Below, piece by piece: positions 25,193 to 35,705 of a DNA stretch of 64,000 bases; the first letter of the stretch is position 1; every line of letters starts with the position of its first letter. The stretch is from Earliella scabrosa. Its lineage: Eukaryota; Basidiomycota; Agaricomycetes; Polyporales; Polyporaceae. The notes beneath the pieces were generated by a model, which worked only from the letters and a program-made list of their open reading frames with translations, was not told the DNA's origin and searched no databases. The position numbers were made by a program, and so were the translations under genes. Location of the stretch: assembly GCA_022605405.1 (NCBI GenBank), contig JABYQQ010000015.1, positions 186,001-250,000 on the forward strand, written 5' to 3'.

Positions 25193-25858
25193 GGCCTTCG
25201 CCGCCGCTTTCTTGACAGAAGATCTTGGTTGTCCCGCTGATTGATATCCGTCGGGGCGGTGGAAGAGAGCATCGGAGTGTATCGGAGTGTATCGGCCTCC
25301 CCATGCAGAGGTCAATGTCGGGCTCCGCTCGCGAAACGCGGTTCGCGCAGCTCTATGTGATGAGATGAACATTTAGGTACTCACTGATACTGCGTAGTGT
25401 ATGATCGTCTGGATGATCCTTCGTGTACTATATGCACTCGTCGCTGAATCCAGTACTCGTAATGCCCGGTCGCCCCGAATGTCGTGGTTTCGTACCTAGT
25501 CAATGCGGTGTGTTCTTCTGCGGATGTCCTACACCCTCCAGTCGTTGAGAAGGTTTGCACTTGTTGAGGTAAGTCAACAGCCACGCATCTGCCCACCTGC
25601 GTATCGTGCTGAAGGCCGTTGGGCAGTATTCTGGGAACGGGCGCACCGTGTCCACGCAGGCGAGGCTCGTGAGATCGCGTGCAGGGAGCCAGATCGTCGA
25701 TAATGTAGAAAGCACCCGCGCACTCACGCCGCAGCTCAAGGCACGGCAGTCATCAGATTCAGAGTGAGGTGGAAAGGAAACCCTAGATTTTGCCAAGGAC
25801 GAGAATAGAGTACACATAGATACAGAATGCTACCATCGATACACGGGCAGAGAGGCTT
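25193..25858. other. Convergent intergenic region
   Basis: About 670 bases between NFS1 and the cellobiohydrolase 3' end. A short 10 bp tandem duplication (GGAGTGTATC twice) lies near 25274. No gene was recognised. Confidence 0.5.
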
Positions 25859-27582
25859 TTACAGCGGCGGGTTCGCGTTCTTGACGAGCGCCTCGAAGTA
25901 CGCCTGGAACCAAGTACCGGCCTCAGGTGCGGGCTGGTGCGCATCAGACTGCAAAAAGAAGAAGGGTGGGATCAGCATCGCGCTAGAGGAGAGTAGACAT
26001 GGAGCACGAGAAACGTACGAGAGAGCAGGTGCTGTCGAAGCGGGGCGAGGAGCTGTTCGAGGTACCGTCGGACTCGCCTCCGGGCTTGACCCAGACGATG
26101 GCGTCGATGAGCGAGGAGCCGGTGTTGGTCGTCGGGCGGGTACCGAAGCCAGCGCCCTTGATGTTGCACCAGTCGCCCCACTGCTGGCGGAGGTTCTGCT
26201 GGCCGGAGCGGCCCTGGTCGACGATGAACTGCGCGGGGAAGCCTGCGTTCTTGAGCATCGGGCCGAATGCCTGTGTGGGAGCACGAGAGAGGTGAGCTCG
26301 AACGCTTCGAGAAGAGGAGACTGGGCCCGCGTGGGCGAGGAGTGACTTACGTCGATGTAGTGGATCTCGTCGTAGTTCGGGTTGTTCTGGGTGATGGGGT
26401 CGGGCGAGGCCGCGCGGAGGGCGTTGTAGTTCGCGACGTCTGCGGCAGGAGGTCAGCACACACTCCTCTCGGACACGCTGTCATTCCGAGGACTTACTGG
26501 TGGCAAGACCGCGGACGAAGGGCGACGATCCGGCGCTCTTGAACATGTCGGCGAAGAGCGTGGCCGCGGGCTGGATGTTGGCGGGCCAGCCGAGCCAGCC
26601 AGCGTGACCGGCATCCATGTACTGGTAGACACCGACGGACGAGAGCTGCTTGAGCGCGTAGGTGACGCACTCCTTGTAGACGGTCTGGGCGCCGGCGCAC
26701 TTCTGCACGTTCAGGTTCGTGACGAGGTTCGCGAGCGAGTCGGGCTCGATGACGGCGACGACCTGGACGTCGGGGAACTTCTTGATCTGCGCGACGAGCT
26801 GGTCGATGTAGTCGTAGTACTTGGCCTGGCCGCCGTTGGCGATGCTGAACTCGCCGTTGGACGCCTTCGCGGCGCAGTCACGGTCGGGCAGGTCGTAGAC
26901 GACGATCTGGACGAGCTGCTTCTTGCCGCTGCTCTTCTGGATCGCCTGCGCGTCCGCGAGGTAGGTGCCGAGATCGGGAACCTTCGAGACGGTGTCGAAC
27001 CAGATGAACGACGGGATGTTGGCGATGCTTGCAGCCTTAGCCTTCAGGGTCGGGTCGGTGATCGCGGCAGCAGCAGCCTTGACCTCGTCAGCGTAGTAGG
27101 GGCTCAGGTAGATCTGTATGGGTATGACACTTAGTATCACTATTGTGGGTTTGAGTCGGGACACCTTACCTCAAAGCCCTCGAAGGGGTTACCAGCAATG
27201 GGCGTGGTCGAGGGCGGAGGAGCGGCGGTGGTGGTCGGGGGCGGAGTGGTCGGGGTGGTCGGGGCGGAAGTGGGACCACTGGGTGGCGCAGCGCCGGGAC
27301 TGCAAGGAAACGTGAGTAACATGTCAACGAAGGCCAGTTATCGAGTTCGACGTACATGCACTGCGAGTAGTAGTCGTTCTGCTTGGTGCAGACGGATCCA
27401 GACACACAGGTTGTGGCTCCAGCTGAAGTAGGGCGTTCAGTAGTGAACCTCGCTGCGGAGCAGTAGCAGTTGTGTCACTCACTCCAGCCAATACCACCGC
27501 ATTGTCCCCAGGTGGGGGCCTGGGCGACTGCCAGGGAGGGGACGATGGCAAGGAGAGCGCAGAGCGTCGCGAACTTGGACAT
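25859..27582 (-). CDS. cel6A: Secreted cellobiohydrolase II, GH6 with N-terminal CBM1
   Basis: Exo-acting cellulase that releases cellobiose from the non-reducing end of cellulose. A signal peptide (MSKFATLCALLAIVPSLAVA) leads into a CBM1 cellulose-binding module (WGQCGGIGW, then TTCVSGSVCTKQNDYYSQC), a Pro/Thr linker, and the GH6 barrel beginning IYLSPYYADEV. The acid residue sits in VVYDLPDRDCAA and the second aspartate in VIEPDSLANLVTN. DAGHAGWLGWPAN, RSGQQNLRQQWGDWCN and the C-terminal WVKPGGESDGTS are also family marks. The protein ends NANPPL. Seven or so introns, one cutting the CBM1. Complete and apparently functional; strong support for a lignocellulose lifestyle. Confidence 0.97.
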
Positions 27583-27644
27583 TTTGCTGAACCGGAGGGC
27601 TGAGAGGGTCTGGGATCCTGGCGGTTGTCTTGCGTCGGTTGGCC

Positions 27645-27653
27645 GTTATATAG
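27645..27653 (-). promoter_or_regulatory. TATA box of the cellobiohydrolase gene
   Basis: The minus strand reads CTATATAAC about 65 bases before the ATG, typical for highly induced fungal cellulase genes. A GCGGAG (consensus SYGGRG, CreA-like) occurs at 27755-27760, though such short sites are common by chance. Confidence 0.55.
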
Positions 27654-27659
27654 CTGATG

Positions 27660-28271
27660 CGTAGGCTCCGAAGGTCATTCGCTGGCACAAGCATCACTGA
27701 CGAGCAGCTAGAATATCCGCAGAACACCCGAGCGGACGAGGCGGAAAGACGTCGGCGGAGGTCAGTTGTCGACATGGACAAGGTCGCGCAGAGGTCATGG
27801 GACTGCGATTCACCCGACCAGCAGCCCTCGCGACGCGACGGAAGAAGCGCGAGCAATATTGGGTGCATCGCTTCTCGTCACCCTCTCGGTGTCGGTACAA
27901 GTTCGGATAGCTCTGTCCGCCTTGGGCACGAGCCATGTTTCTCCGCCAACCTGGAGAACATGGAAGCGCGGCAAGGATCATTCCAAGGTGGTTATAGAAC
28001 ACGCATATGGCGTTCATGGCAGTTGGCACAGGTATTGGGGTCGCTTGAGCCGGACGGAGCTCGCGAGCTCTGCGGCAGCACACCCTCATACCTCACAGAC
28101 CTCACAGCTGTCGTCTCATGAGGTAGCTAGCCCGAAATAACGAACTGTATCACTCATGCGTACCATCTCCGAGTCCGCTGGCAGAGCAGGTGGTCAATGA
28201 CGATTACTGTGCGCAGCATTACCTTTGCGTCGGAGGCCTGAATGATAGGTCCTCCCACGCGAAGGAGTAGC
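27660..28271. other. Upstream region of the cellobiohydrolase gene
   Basis: Presumed promoter. A 154-codon plus-strand frame (27657-28121) is Arg/Ser-rich and matches nothing I know. Confidence 0.4.
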
Positions 28272-28824
28272 TCAAGGACAAGTGTCAGTAGCACGCGCAT
28301 TTAGCGGGACAAGAAAGATGCTAACAGGCAGTCCCGTGCACCTGAGCCTTGTGATCCTGCAACAGTGCGTCTTCTTCCAGACCACCATCAAAGAACCTTC
28401 GGTGCCAATATCAGGACCCGGTGGACAGGAAAAATCATCCGCGTAAGGATCAGCCGTTCGTGACCGCCCGTATATGGAAGCCTCGGACTGATGCTGGTGC
28501 GGGATTAATGGACGCGTCCTTTGCACAGGCACATTGCGTACGTACAACGGCGTCGTCGGAGTCACGAGACGAGCCTCAATGACATGCACCTCTTGCACCT
28601 CTTGCACCGTAGCCAGTGCGCAAGACTGCTGAATAAGGAACGCACCGTCGGGAAAGGTGTAGCTGGCAAACACAACTTCCGAAGGCGGCGCAAAGCTGTT
28701 GGAAGGATCGCATGCTCTCCAATGGGCTTAGCTCGAGGAACACCAAGAGCGTCGGCACAGCTGAGTGCCGGTATTGCTCCTTCGCCGGCGTCCGCAACGT
28801 AACATTCGCTGCGGCCTGAGCCAC
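28272..28824 (-). other. Possible unrecognised gene fragment
   Basis: Two overlapping minus-strand frames have unusually protein-like composition: EQYRHSAVPTLLVFLELSPL in the first, then FASYTFPDGAFLIQQSCALA and VIEARLVTPTTPLYVRNV in the second. Joining them needs a small intron or frameshift near 28690. The DNA has a short repeat encoding VQEVQEV. I recognise no family, start or end. It may be an exon remnant of a lost gene or an unannotated short gene. Confidence 0.25.
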
Positions 28825-29026
28825 GATGTTCTTCCGGTGTTGTAGCTGGCGATGCGGAGGGTTTAGAGTATGACCCAGCGTACTGACGTATTCAATCTGC
28901 GACCTTTCGCAGTAAAACGTAGATCAACTTCACGATCTGGAAAAATCCGCGGAGACAAGTGGCATCCAAAGCACTCACGACGGAACACTGGTTGGAGTAT
29001 GTTACATACGACGCCCCTCGTCGCCA
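28825..29026. other. Intergenic
   Basis: Short spacer and probable 3' UTR of the NECAP-like gene. Nothing else was seen. Confidence 0.5.
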
Positions 29027-29972
29027 CTACCGTTTCCTGGGTGCGCTAGGAGGGGGAGGAAGAAGTGGTGGCACTCCGCCGCCGCTTGATGATGAAAAGC
29101 CTGAGCTCCCCGAGCTACCACCGAACAGATCTATACCACCAGCATTGCTAGTGTTCGTGGCCTTGGACTTCCCGGGAATCGAGATCGAGAATGTTTGTCC
29201 TTCTTTCAAGGTGTAGTCCTTCTTCGGACCGGCAGGCACATGTGGTGAAGGCTCGTTGGCCTTGGCCTCGTTTGGGTTCTTCAATGCTCGCCATCGTCTA
29301 AACGATGTTAAGGACTGTGGATATGAATGCCGCCATATAACTCACTTGGTGTAGTCTTGTAGTGCGACATCTGAGCAACAGCATTAGCCACCCTCATCCT
29401 CACAAGCCGAGTGTGGGTGTGGTTGCAGGGGATACTGTGAGCGCAACTACTCACTGAAGTCGAAGCTGTCTGTGCGTTCCAAGAAGCCCATACCAATATA
29501 TGCCCGGCGTCCGCCGTCCTCCACACGAACGACGAAGTAACGGGAGGAGTCAAGGACGGCTTCTACACATGGCTTGGCGGGGTCGTAGTCGGCCTTAGCA
29601 AACACTGGTATGACGCTCTTTAGCTGACGGCGCAATATGAACGGTGGACAAAGACGTACGTTCACCTGAGCAGCAGAGCGATCAGTAGAGCTAACGAGTT
29701 AGACATGGGGCACGCACCAGTTGTGGCATCCTCGAACTGCAACGCTACTCCAGAGGACCGCTCAATGATACGAATACGCCCCTTCCACAAGGGATTCGCT
29801 AGGTCGCCCCACTCCTGCGCACGGTGGCCCTCGTTCGCCTTGAGAGGTGGGATCTTGTACACTGCGCTAAGCGTGATGAGCCCGATCGCACCGCAAGACA
29901 CCGAAACTAACCTGAAACCTCTCGTCCAATGTAGAGAATGCTCTCAATCTCTTCTTCCTTGAACTCGTCCAT
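29027..29972 (-). CDS. NECAP-like adaptin-ear-binding coat-associated protein
   Basis: Endocytic accessory protein with a PH-like NECAP (DUF1681) domain that binds AP-2 and regulates clathrin coats. The start [19 protein letters not shown] leads to [18 protein letters not shown], then [39 protein letters not shown], and [18 protein letters not shown], which are characteristic in order and spacing. The C-terminal region [20 protein letters not shown] is followed by a Gly/Ser/Pro tail that ends APRKR. Introns of roughly 50-70 nt. Head-to-head with COP9 subunit 8. Confidence 0.93.
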
Positions 29973-30212
29973 GAGCTGGGCTTGCGGGGAACAAGAGGGC
30001 TGCGTGGGGGAGAGAAGGCAAGGTTGTGTCTGGAACAGCCTCACCGCCGCCGCCGACTGCATCTCCAGGAGCGCCCAATTATCGCGTGCAGCACGTGGCC
30101 GAGGCTGTAGAGATTATGGGCGTCTAGGTCTAGGCGTACGCCATCCTTGTCCTCGTCTCTCAGCGCGTCCTTGCCTGGCTATTCCATCTCCAGAGTCCCC
30201 ACATACGCAGAG
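29973..30212. promoter_or_regulatory. Divergent promoter shared by the NECAP-like gene and CSN8
   Basis: 240 bases separate the two proposed start codons. The CSN8 frame is open upstream to an ATG at 30147, so the shared region may be shorter. Confidence 0.4.
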
Positions 30213-31317
30213 ATGACTGGCCCTCCTACTCCACCGCCGTCGAGCGCGACAGAGATTGAGGACGCAGCTCGCACGACACTTCCGCCACCGCAGGCTGCAC
30301 CCGCCACTGAGCCTGTTGCACCTGCTCCAGCCCCACCTCCACCTGAACAAACGCAGCCAACCATTCCCAACCAGACTGCGCCGAAAACCGCATATGAGCT
30401 GCTCTTTCCAAGTATCACAGAACTAGCGCGATCGGGAAGCGTGAGGGATCTGATACAGGTCGCGGAGCGAGGAGATCTGTCCGTATGTATCCATTCGTCG
30501 CGCGGAAGTCGCCATCATCCTCACACTGGCTGTCTCTGCAGGCAGACAGCGACAAAGATCAGACCCGACTACTCATCGTGGCGCCCTTGGTGCTTGCCTA
30601 CATGATCGTGGACGAGATGTACGCGCTCTTTTCATAAGAATCCGCCGCGCATGCTTAGGTATCGCAACAGCCCACCCGCGCGGCACGTTCTGATGAGATT
30701 GCCCGACAATCTCACCTCAATCCCCCTGACTAGAGGGCTCTTTAGTCTGCTGGCGTCCGTATCAGAGCGGAAATACGCAGATGTCTATGTCCGAGCAGAA
30801 CAACTCCACCAGTTCGTGTCTGACCCCAGCTTCCCCAACCCGGTACTAGGACAGCTACTAGCTGGCATGACTACAGCATTCGTCGGTATGTGTTTCATGT
30901 ATCTGATAACTGTACACAACGTCACAGTCGGCCTTTCGTCAGATGCTTTCCGCAAGAAGACGTTCACCTTGCTCTCCAGAGCGTACACTTCCATTCCACT
31001 ACCACTTGCTCAATCCTACCTAGGGTTTACCGCAGAGCAGGTAGTGAACGGTGCGTGTCCTCCCCTAGCTAGATATTTTGACGACATATGTTGATGACGG
31101 TGCACGCAGTCGCTGTCCCAGCGGGTTGGGATTTCCACGAGACTTCATATATCCTCACTCCTCCTAAACAGTCCGCATCATCGCGCAACGCAACTTCTGG
31201 TATGCTTGCTCAACATCATATTGATCTTATGTCTCATTGCAACTATGCTCCACAGCACAATCGACGCTGATGGCATTGAACCTGGTCGCGGACACAGTCG
31301 CCAACCTAGAGACGTGA
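30213..31317 (+). CDS. CSN8: COP9 signalosome subunit 8-like (PCI domain)
   Basis: Small PCI-type subunit of the complex that removes Nedd8 from cullin-RING ligases. A Pro-rich N-terminus (MTGPPTPPPSSATE) precedes helical segments: TAYELLFPSITELARSGSV, then DQTRLLIVAPLVLAYMIVDE. A winged-helix-like C-terminal part includes FTLLSRAYTSIPLPLAQSYL and GWDFHETSYILTPPKQS, and the last exon ends LNLVADTVANLET. Six or so exons with short introns. An in-frame ATG at 30147 would add 22 residues; the 30213 start looks more natural. The fold could also be read as the related eIF3k/Rpn12 group, but size and the TPPKQ-type end favour CSN8. Its last intron, last exon and 3' flank are duplicated 6 kb downstream. 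Confidence 0.82.
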
Positions 31318-31550
31318 AGGAGAAGCAGATGTGTCAAGGAGTATTGCATTCAATGTGTTGTACAGTTACGAACCGACTTGCGTTGTATATTATCTCCATC
31401 GTTGCATTCCCGCCATATGGTTCCCCTTGCCTGTTTCCAATCTGTCATCGTCCAATTCTGCGCAAACGAGCCAGATGGCCAAGCGCCATTGGGCGATCCC
31501 AGATGTCGACCGATCGAGAGCCATAATGATGGAACCGGAAACGCGTGTAA
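31199..31550 (+). repeat. Source copy of a segmental duplication (CSN8 3' end)
   Basis: This stretch spans the last CSN8 intron, last exon and 3' flank. It aligns by eye over its whole length with 37301-37670, including the acceptor context CTCCACAGCACA and the downstream CGTTGTATATTATCT block. Estimated identity is about 80 percent. Confidence 0.85.
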
Positions 31551-31831
31551 GGAGCAGGAGGTCAAAAACCTCAATATTGGGACAGCGACCCGGAGCAAAG
31601 GAACTTTAAGAAAGGGAGGGCGCACCGCATAGCAAAAGGGCTATTGATCGGTGACTCGTGTCCTGTCTCGCTCGATGAAGAAGTTGTACAATCTTACAGT
31701 AGTTGACCCTGCACTGGGAGGAACGCCGACCTCCCCACATGGCGGGATAAACCCCCATGCATACCATGAGAGAAGTTAGACAATACATGGCATTCAATGA
31801 ACAAAACCAACTTCAATCCACCAATGAAGTC
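31551..31831. other. Convergent intergenic region
   Basis: 3' UTRs of CSN8 and ORC1. Nothing else was recognised. Confidence 0.5.
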
Positions 31832-34626
31832 CTAAACATTGAGCGCATTCCGCCAGCGCGGCCCGCCAACCTCGCCCAACACGCGCTCGACCTCCGTATA
31901 TTCCAGGTTGAGCGCGACCCGCCGCTCGCCCTCCGCCTTGCGAGCGACCGCAGCACCGTCTTCGCAGATGAGCGCATGAGACGCCAGCAGCGAGTCCAGA
32001 ACCAGCGTGAGCTCGTCCGCACTGGGTCGGCGCGCCGGGTCGCCCTCCGCGTCGTTCGCGAGTAGGTTCAAGTAGACCACATGCTGGTGCTGGACCTGTT
32101 TCGAGCACCGCTGCATCAGCTCTCTGACATCCTACACCCGTGTCGCCAGCAGTGGGACACGCACCTCCGACCACTTGATCTCCTCGACGCCCTCCTTCCT
32201 GACGCACTTGACGAGCGCGGCGAGCATAAGCCGCTCATGGAACGCAAGCTCGCGGAGGAACGCCGCTGTCGGGCTGTTCTGCATCTCCTTGATCACCTCC
32301 TTGACGTCCTCGATCCGCGCTGCCCGCCGCCGCGCGTGCACAAGCTCGACCGTCCGCCGGGAGATGTCGAGCACCCGCCGCGCGTCCCCGCTAATCGACG
32401 ACACCTTCATCGACGCGAACTTGATCGCGTCCGCGCCCATCACCTCAGGCGCGCCCTCTGCGGGCAGGCCGGCGCGCGACGACGCGAGGCGCGCCTTGAC
32501 GATCTGCTCGAGCTGCGGCGTCGTGTACGGCTGGAAGTTGATCCGCACCATGCCTGCGGGATGGGGATTCGTGAGGCACGGAGGAAGGGAGAACACAGGG
32601 TGGACGCACCGAGTCGGCTGCGCACGCGCCCGGTCATGACACGCTCGGGGAGGTCCATCGTGTTCGCGACGGCGAGCACGACGAGCTTTGAGCCCGCAAG
32701 CGTGGGCCAGTTGAAGAAGTTGTAGACGACGTCCTGCTTCGTCGTCATTAGTTGGTCCAGCTCGTCCATGAGCACCACGCTGCGGGAAGGTCAGCCCTCG
32801 ATGACAGTAGTGGAAGATACACAACGTACCAGGCGTGTCCACCAGCAGGCCCGACACGGTCCGCGCCGCTGAAGTGCTTCGAGAGGTTGCGCAGTGCCTC
32901 CTTCGAGCTGATCTTCATGTGTCCATCCTTGGCCGTGTCGTGCCCGCATACGGCTTCCCAAAGGAGACCGTACGCTGCAGCAGGCTCGGGAATCTTCAGA
33001 CCATTAATCTCGACATACGCGAACGGGTTAGCTTCCTGGAAGAGTGTTCAGCGAAGGCAAACCATGAAATTCACAGTGAACGTACGTTTTGCTCTGCCAT
33101 ACGCTTCAGCTCGCGGACCACTGCATGCACAGTTGCTGTTTTCCCCGTTCCAGGGACACCAGAGATGTCTGCAGGAGCGTCAGTGAACCGAACGTGCTAG
33201 AGGTAGCACCAGCACGCACAGATGCAGCCGCCGCTTCCCTCCTCCAGCAGCTCCTCGACGGCACGCAGCACCCGCCCATACTCTTGCTCGCGACAAGGAA
33301 GGGCTCCGGGTCTCGCAGCGACGTGGAGCACATGCATCGCCCTCTCCCAAGCGTCGCCCTTCAGCCCACGCGCCAGAGCGAGCTCCAGCGTGCCTTCCGC
33401 CGGAGGAGGCGGCCGCACCGCGAGGGCGGTCTTCTTGCGTCGGCGCAGAGCAGCCTTCGAGTGAGGCGTGGGCTGCGCGAGCGAGCCCTTGTCTGCGCGC
33501 GGGCGCCGAGGTGTGCGGGGAGTCTTGGGCGTGGGCGGGACGCGTCCGCGTTTGCGGGACGGGGTCTTCGGTTCGCTTACCACACTCTCGTCGTCCTCGT
33601 CGTCCTCGTCCTCGTCAGAGTCCGCCTCCTCCTCTTCCTCCTCGTCTTCGGACGCGGACGCCTTGAATTCATCCGCAGAGTCGTCTCCATCCTCGGACTC
33701 TGAGTCGCTGTCCGCCTTGCGCCCGACCCGCCTCCGTTTGCGTGGGCTCGGTCTCTCCCGATCGCCGTCCGCCTTGCGGGGACGCTTGGGCTCTGACTTG
33801 AGTTTGACCGCCCAGATATCGTCGTTGGGCCAAGACGTCGCTGTCTGGGTCTCGTCGATCGTCGTTAGGATGCGTAGGGCCTCTTCGCGGCAGGCATCCC
33901 AGTTGTGCTCATAGTAGAGCCCCTTCTGCGGGTTAAACGCGAGGCGGCAGAAGAACTCGGCGGATTCGGAGGGGTTGTGTTGCGACTTGCGAGACGTGAT
34001 GGCGGCGGAAGAGGACGAGGAGACGGTGCAGCGCCGAAGGATTGCGGAGGCAGGCAAGGTGACGCACGCTGCGATGTTGTACAGGATCTCGTTCTGTAGA
34101 CATGGAACATGAAGCCTCTGAGAGGTCATAAAAGATCGCTACGTACTTCACAAAAGTCCTTCTTTGCTCGATACGGTGGGAGCTCTGACGGCCGCGTGAA
34201 CCAATGCACGCGCACTCGCAGCGGGGCCCTGTCTGAGATATCCTCCCCTTCGACCTTCCATATTGCGGTGATGACGGCAATACTCGGATCTGGGCGTGTC
34301 GTCTTCACCAGCACAGTGTCTCCAATGGTGAAAACGGTGGCCTGCTCGACGTCGCTTTTCCGGGGACGGGAAGACTTGCCGTAGGTCTTGATGGGAGCTC
34401 GAGCTGAACTTGATGGTCGAGAGAAGGTCTGGTAGAAGTGAGTCTGATAGTTCTCTAGTGACGCGTCCTCAGACGGCTTGTCTTCTTCGAGGAAGTCCTG
34501 AAGGCGTGATTTGCGGGTGTGGAGGAGAGCGGAGGGGACGATGCGGGTGTTCGAGCTGGTCGGAGAGGTGGCTACGATGGGTTGGAATCGCCCCGAGCGG
34601 CGTACAGGCGTGCTATGGTCTGGCAT
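31832..34626 (-). CDS. ORC1: Origin recognition complex subunit 1
   Basis: AAA+ ATPase subunit that binds replication origins and helps load MCM helicases. The N-terminus [15 protein letters not shown] leads to a BAH domain ([18 protein letters not shown], then [14 protein letters not shown]). A long Lys/Arg- and Asp/Glu-rich linker follows, with an acidic run near 33590-33660, as expected for the disordered DNA-binding region. The AAA+ core has Walker [15 protein letters not shown] near 33150, [12 protein letters not shown], and Walker [11 protein letters not shown] near 32760. The sensor region [15 protein letters not shown] is followed by [10 protein letters not shown] and a C-terminal winged-helix region ending RWRNALNV. 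Six or so introns. All ATPase motifs are intact. Confidence 0.96.
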
Positions 34627-34784
34627 GCAAGAAAATGCAAAGCCGTAGGTAGAGTCGGCGTTAGAATTGAGAGCAAGGGGTAGTAGGGCGGACAGATGGG
34701 GATGGGGGAAACAAGGTGACGACGCGACTCACCAGAAACCAGCGTGACCTGACGCGCGTCCGTGACGTGACAGGCTGTGACATG

Positions 34785-34790
34785 ACGCGT
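34785..34790 (-). promoter_or_regulatory. MluI cell-cycle box upstream of ORC1
   Basis: One ACGCGT about 160 bases before the ORC1 ATG, with a related GACGCGCGTC at 34751-34760. A single hexamer is weak alone, but it parallels the triple site at RPA1. Confidence 0.35.
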
Positions 34791-35705
34791 CGGGGGCACC
34801 GGAGTGGCGTGGCCCGTGATTGAGTCTTGAGCAAACCTCCTCTTCTCTCGCCTCCCCATCCTCGCTAGGACTCTCATCCGTCTGCGTTTGATCCAACTCT
34901 ATGTGTTCTCTGGCTCGTTGCTTTGAAGACTGTCACGTACACATGCTCACCGAGCCCCTCAATTTCGGATGGACAAACCCTCCAAGTTCATCGCATCTTG
35001 GTGCAGCCACGACACATATCATCCAACATCCTACACGGACTAGTATCTCTGATGCCTGAAGTAGCCTTCGCAATCCCGCGTACAATTGCATTGTTCGATA
35101 TTTCCATGGACCGTGACGTGCAGTATATTCCCTTGGCGATCTCTGCTCGACGTCCCTTCACATCCAAGCCCTTCTGTTCCCACATTTGCTTTCCAGCAAA
35201 GACCCTGCCCTCAGGTATCGAACGTCCGATGGTCAGCCTCTCTGTCGCTCTGTCATATGTCCTCGCTGTCCAGGCGACCCACGACGACCATCGCCGGAAG
35301 AATCACTCTCTAGGGAAAGGTATACTTCTTCTCAGACTCGTCGGTACTCCTCCCTTCTCCACATCCAGGCACTCTTCCTACTCCAAGCTCCGTTCAGCTT
35401 CAACCCAGCTTCAACCGTCGTCGAACTCTGTTACTTGACCTTCTCTATCGTCCATCGGCATACCGGCACATCCTGGGGGCCATACGTTCGTCATCTGCAT
35501 CGGCTTTCTAGCTAGGCTGTGTTCACTGCCTCCATTTCGGCGTGTTTCGCGCTGGAAACAATTCTCTGACCATGCCGAACTGCTCGCCGATGGTCGGGAA
35601 AGGCGGTGTGGCTCTCGACACGTGATCCGTTGGGGCGCTCCGACCGTGAAACTTAAGCTTGGGTCGAACACGGTCGTCCGCAACTCTACTCTCCATCCCA
35701 CCGCC
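34791..35705. other. Divergent intergenic region between ORC1 and the next gene
   Basis: About 900 bases. Frames here (for example 171 codons from 34923) are Ser/Pro/Thr-rich and unrecognised. Taken as promoter sequence. Confidence 0.4.

Noticed and set aside
25270..25295. Short tandem GGAGTGTATC duplication as a regulatory repeat
   Set aside because: Only two copies between convergent genes; most likely slippage.
34923..35438. 171-codon ORF between ORC1 and the next gene
   Set aside because: Ser/Pro/Thr-rich with no conserved motif, located in a divergent promoter.
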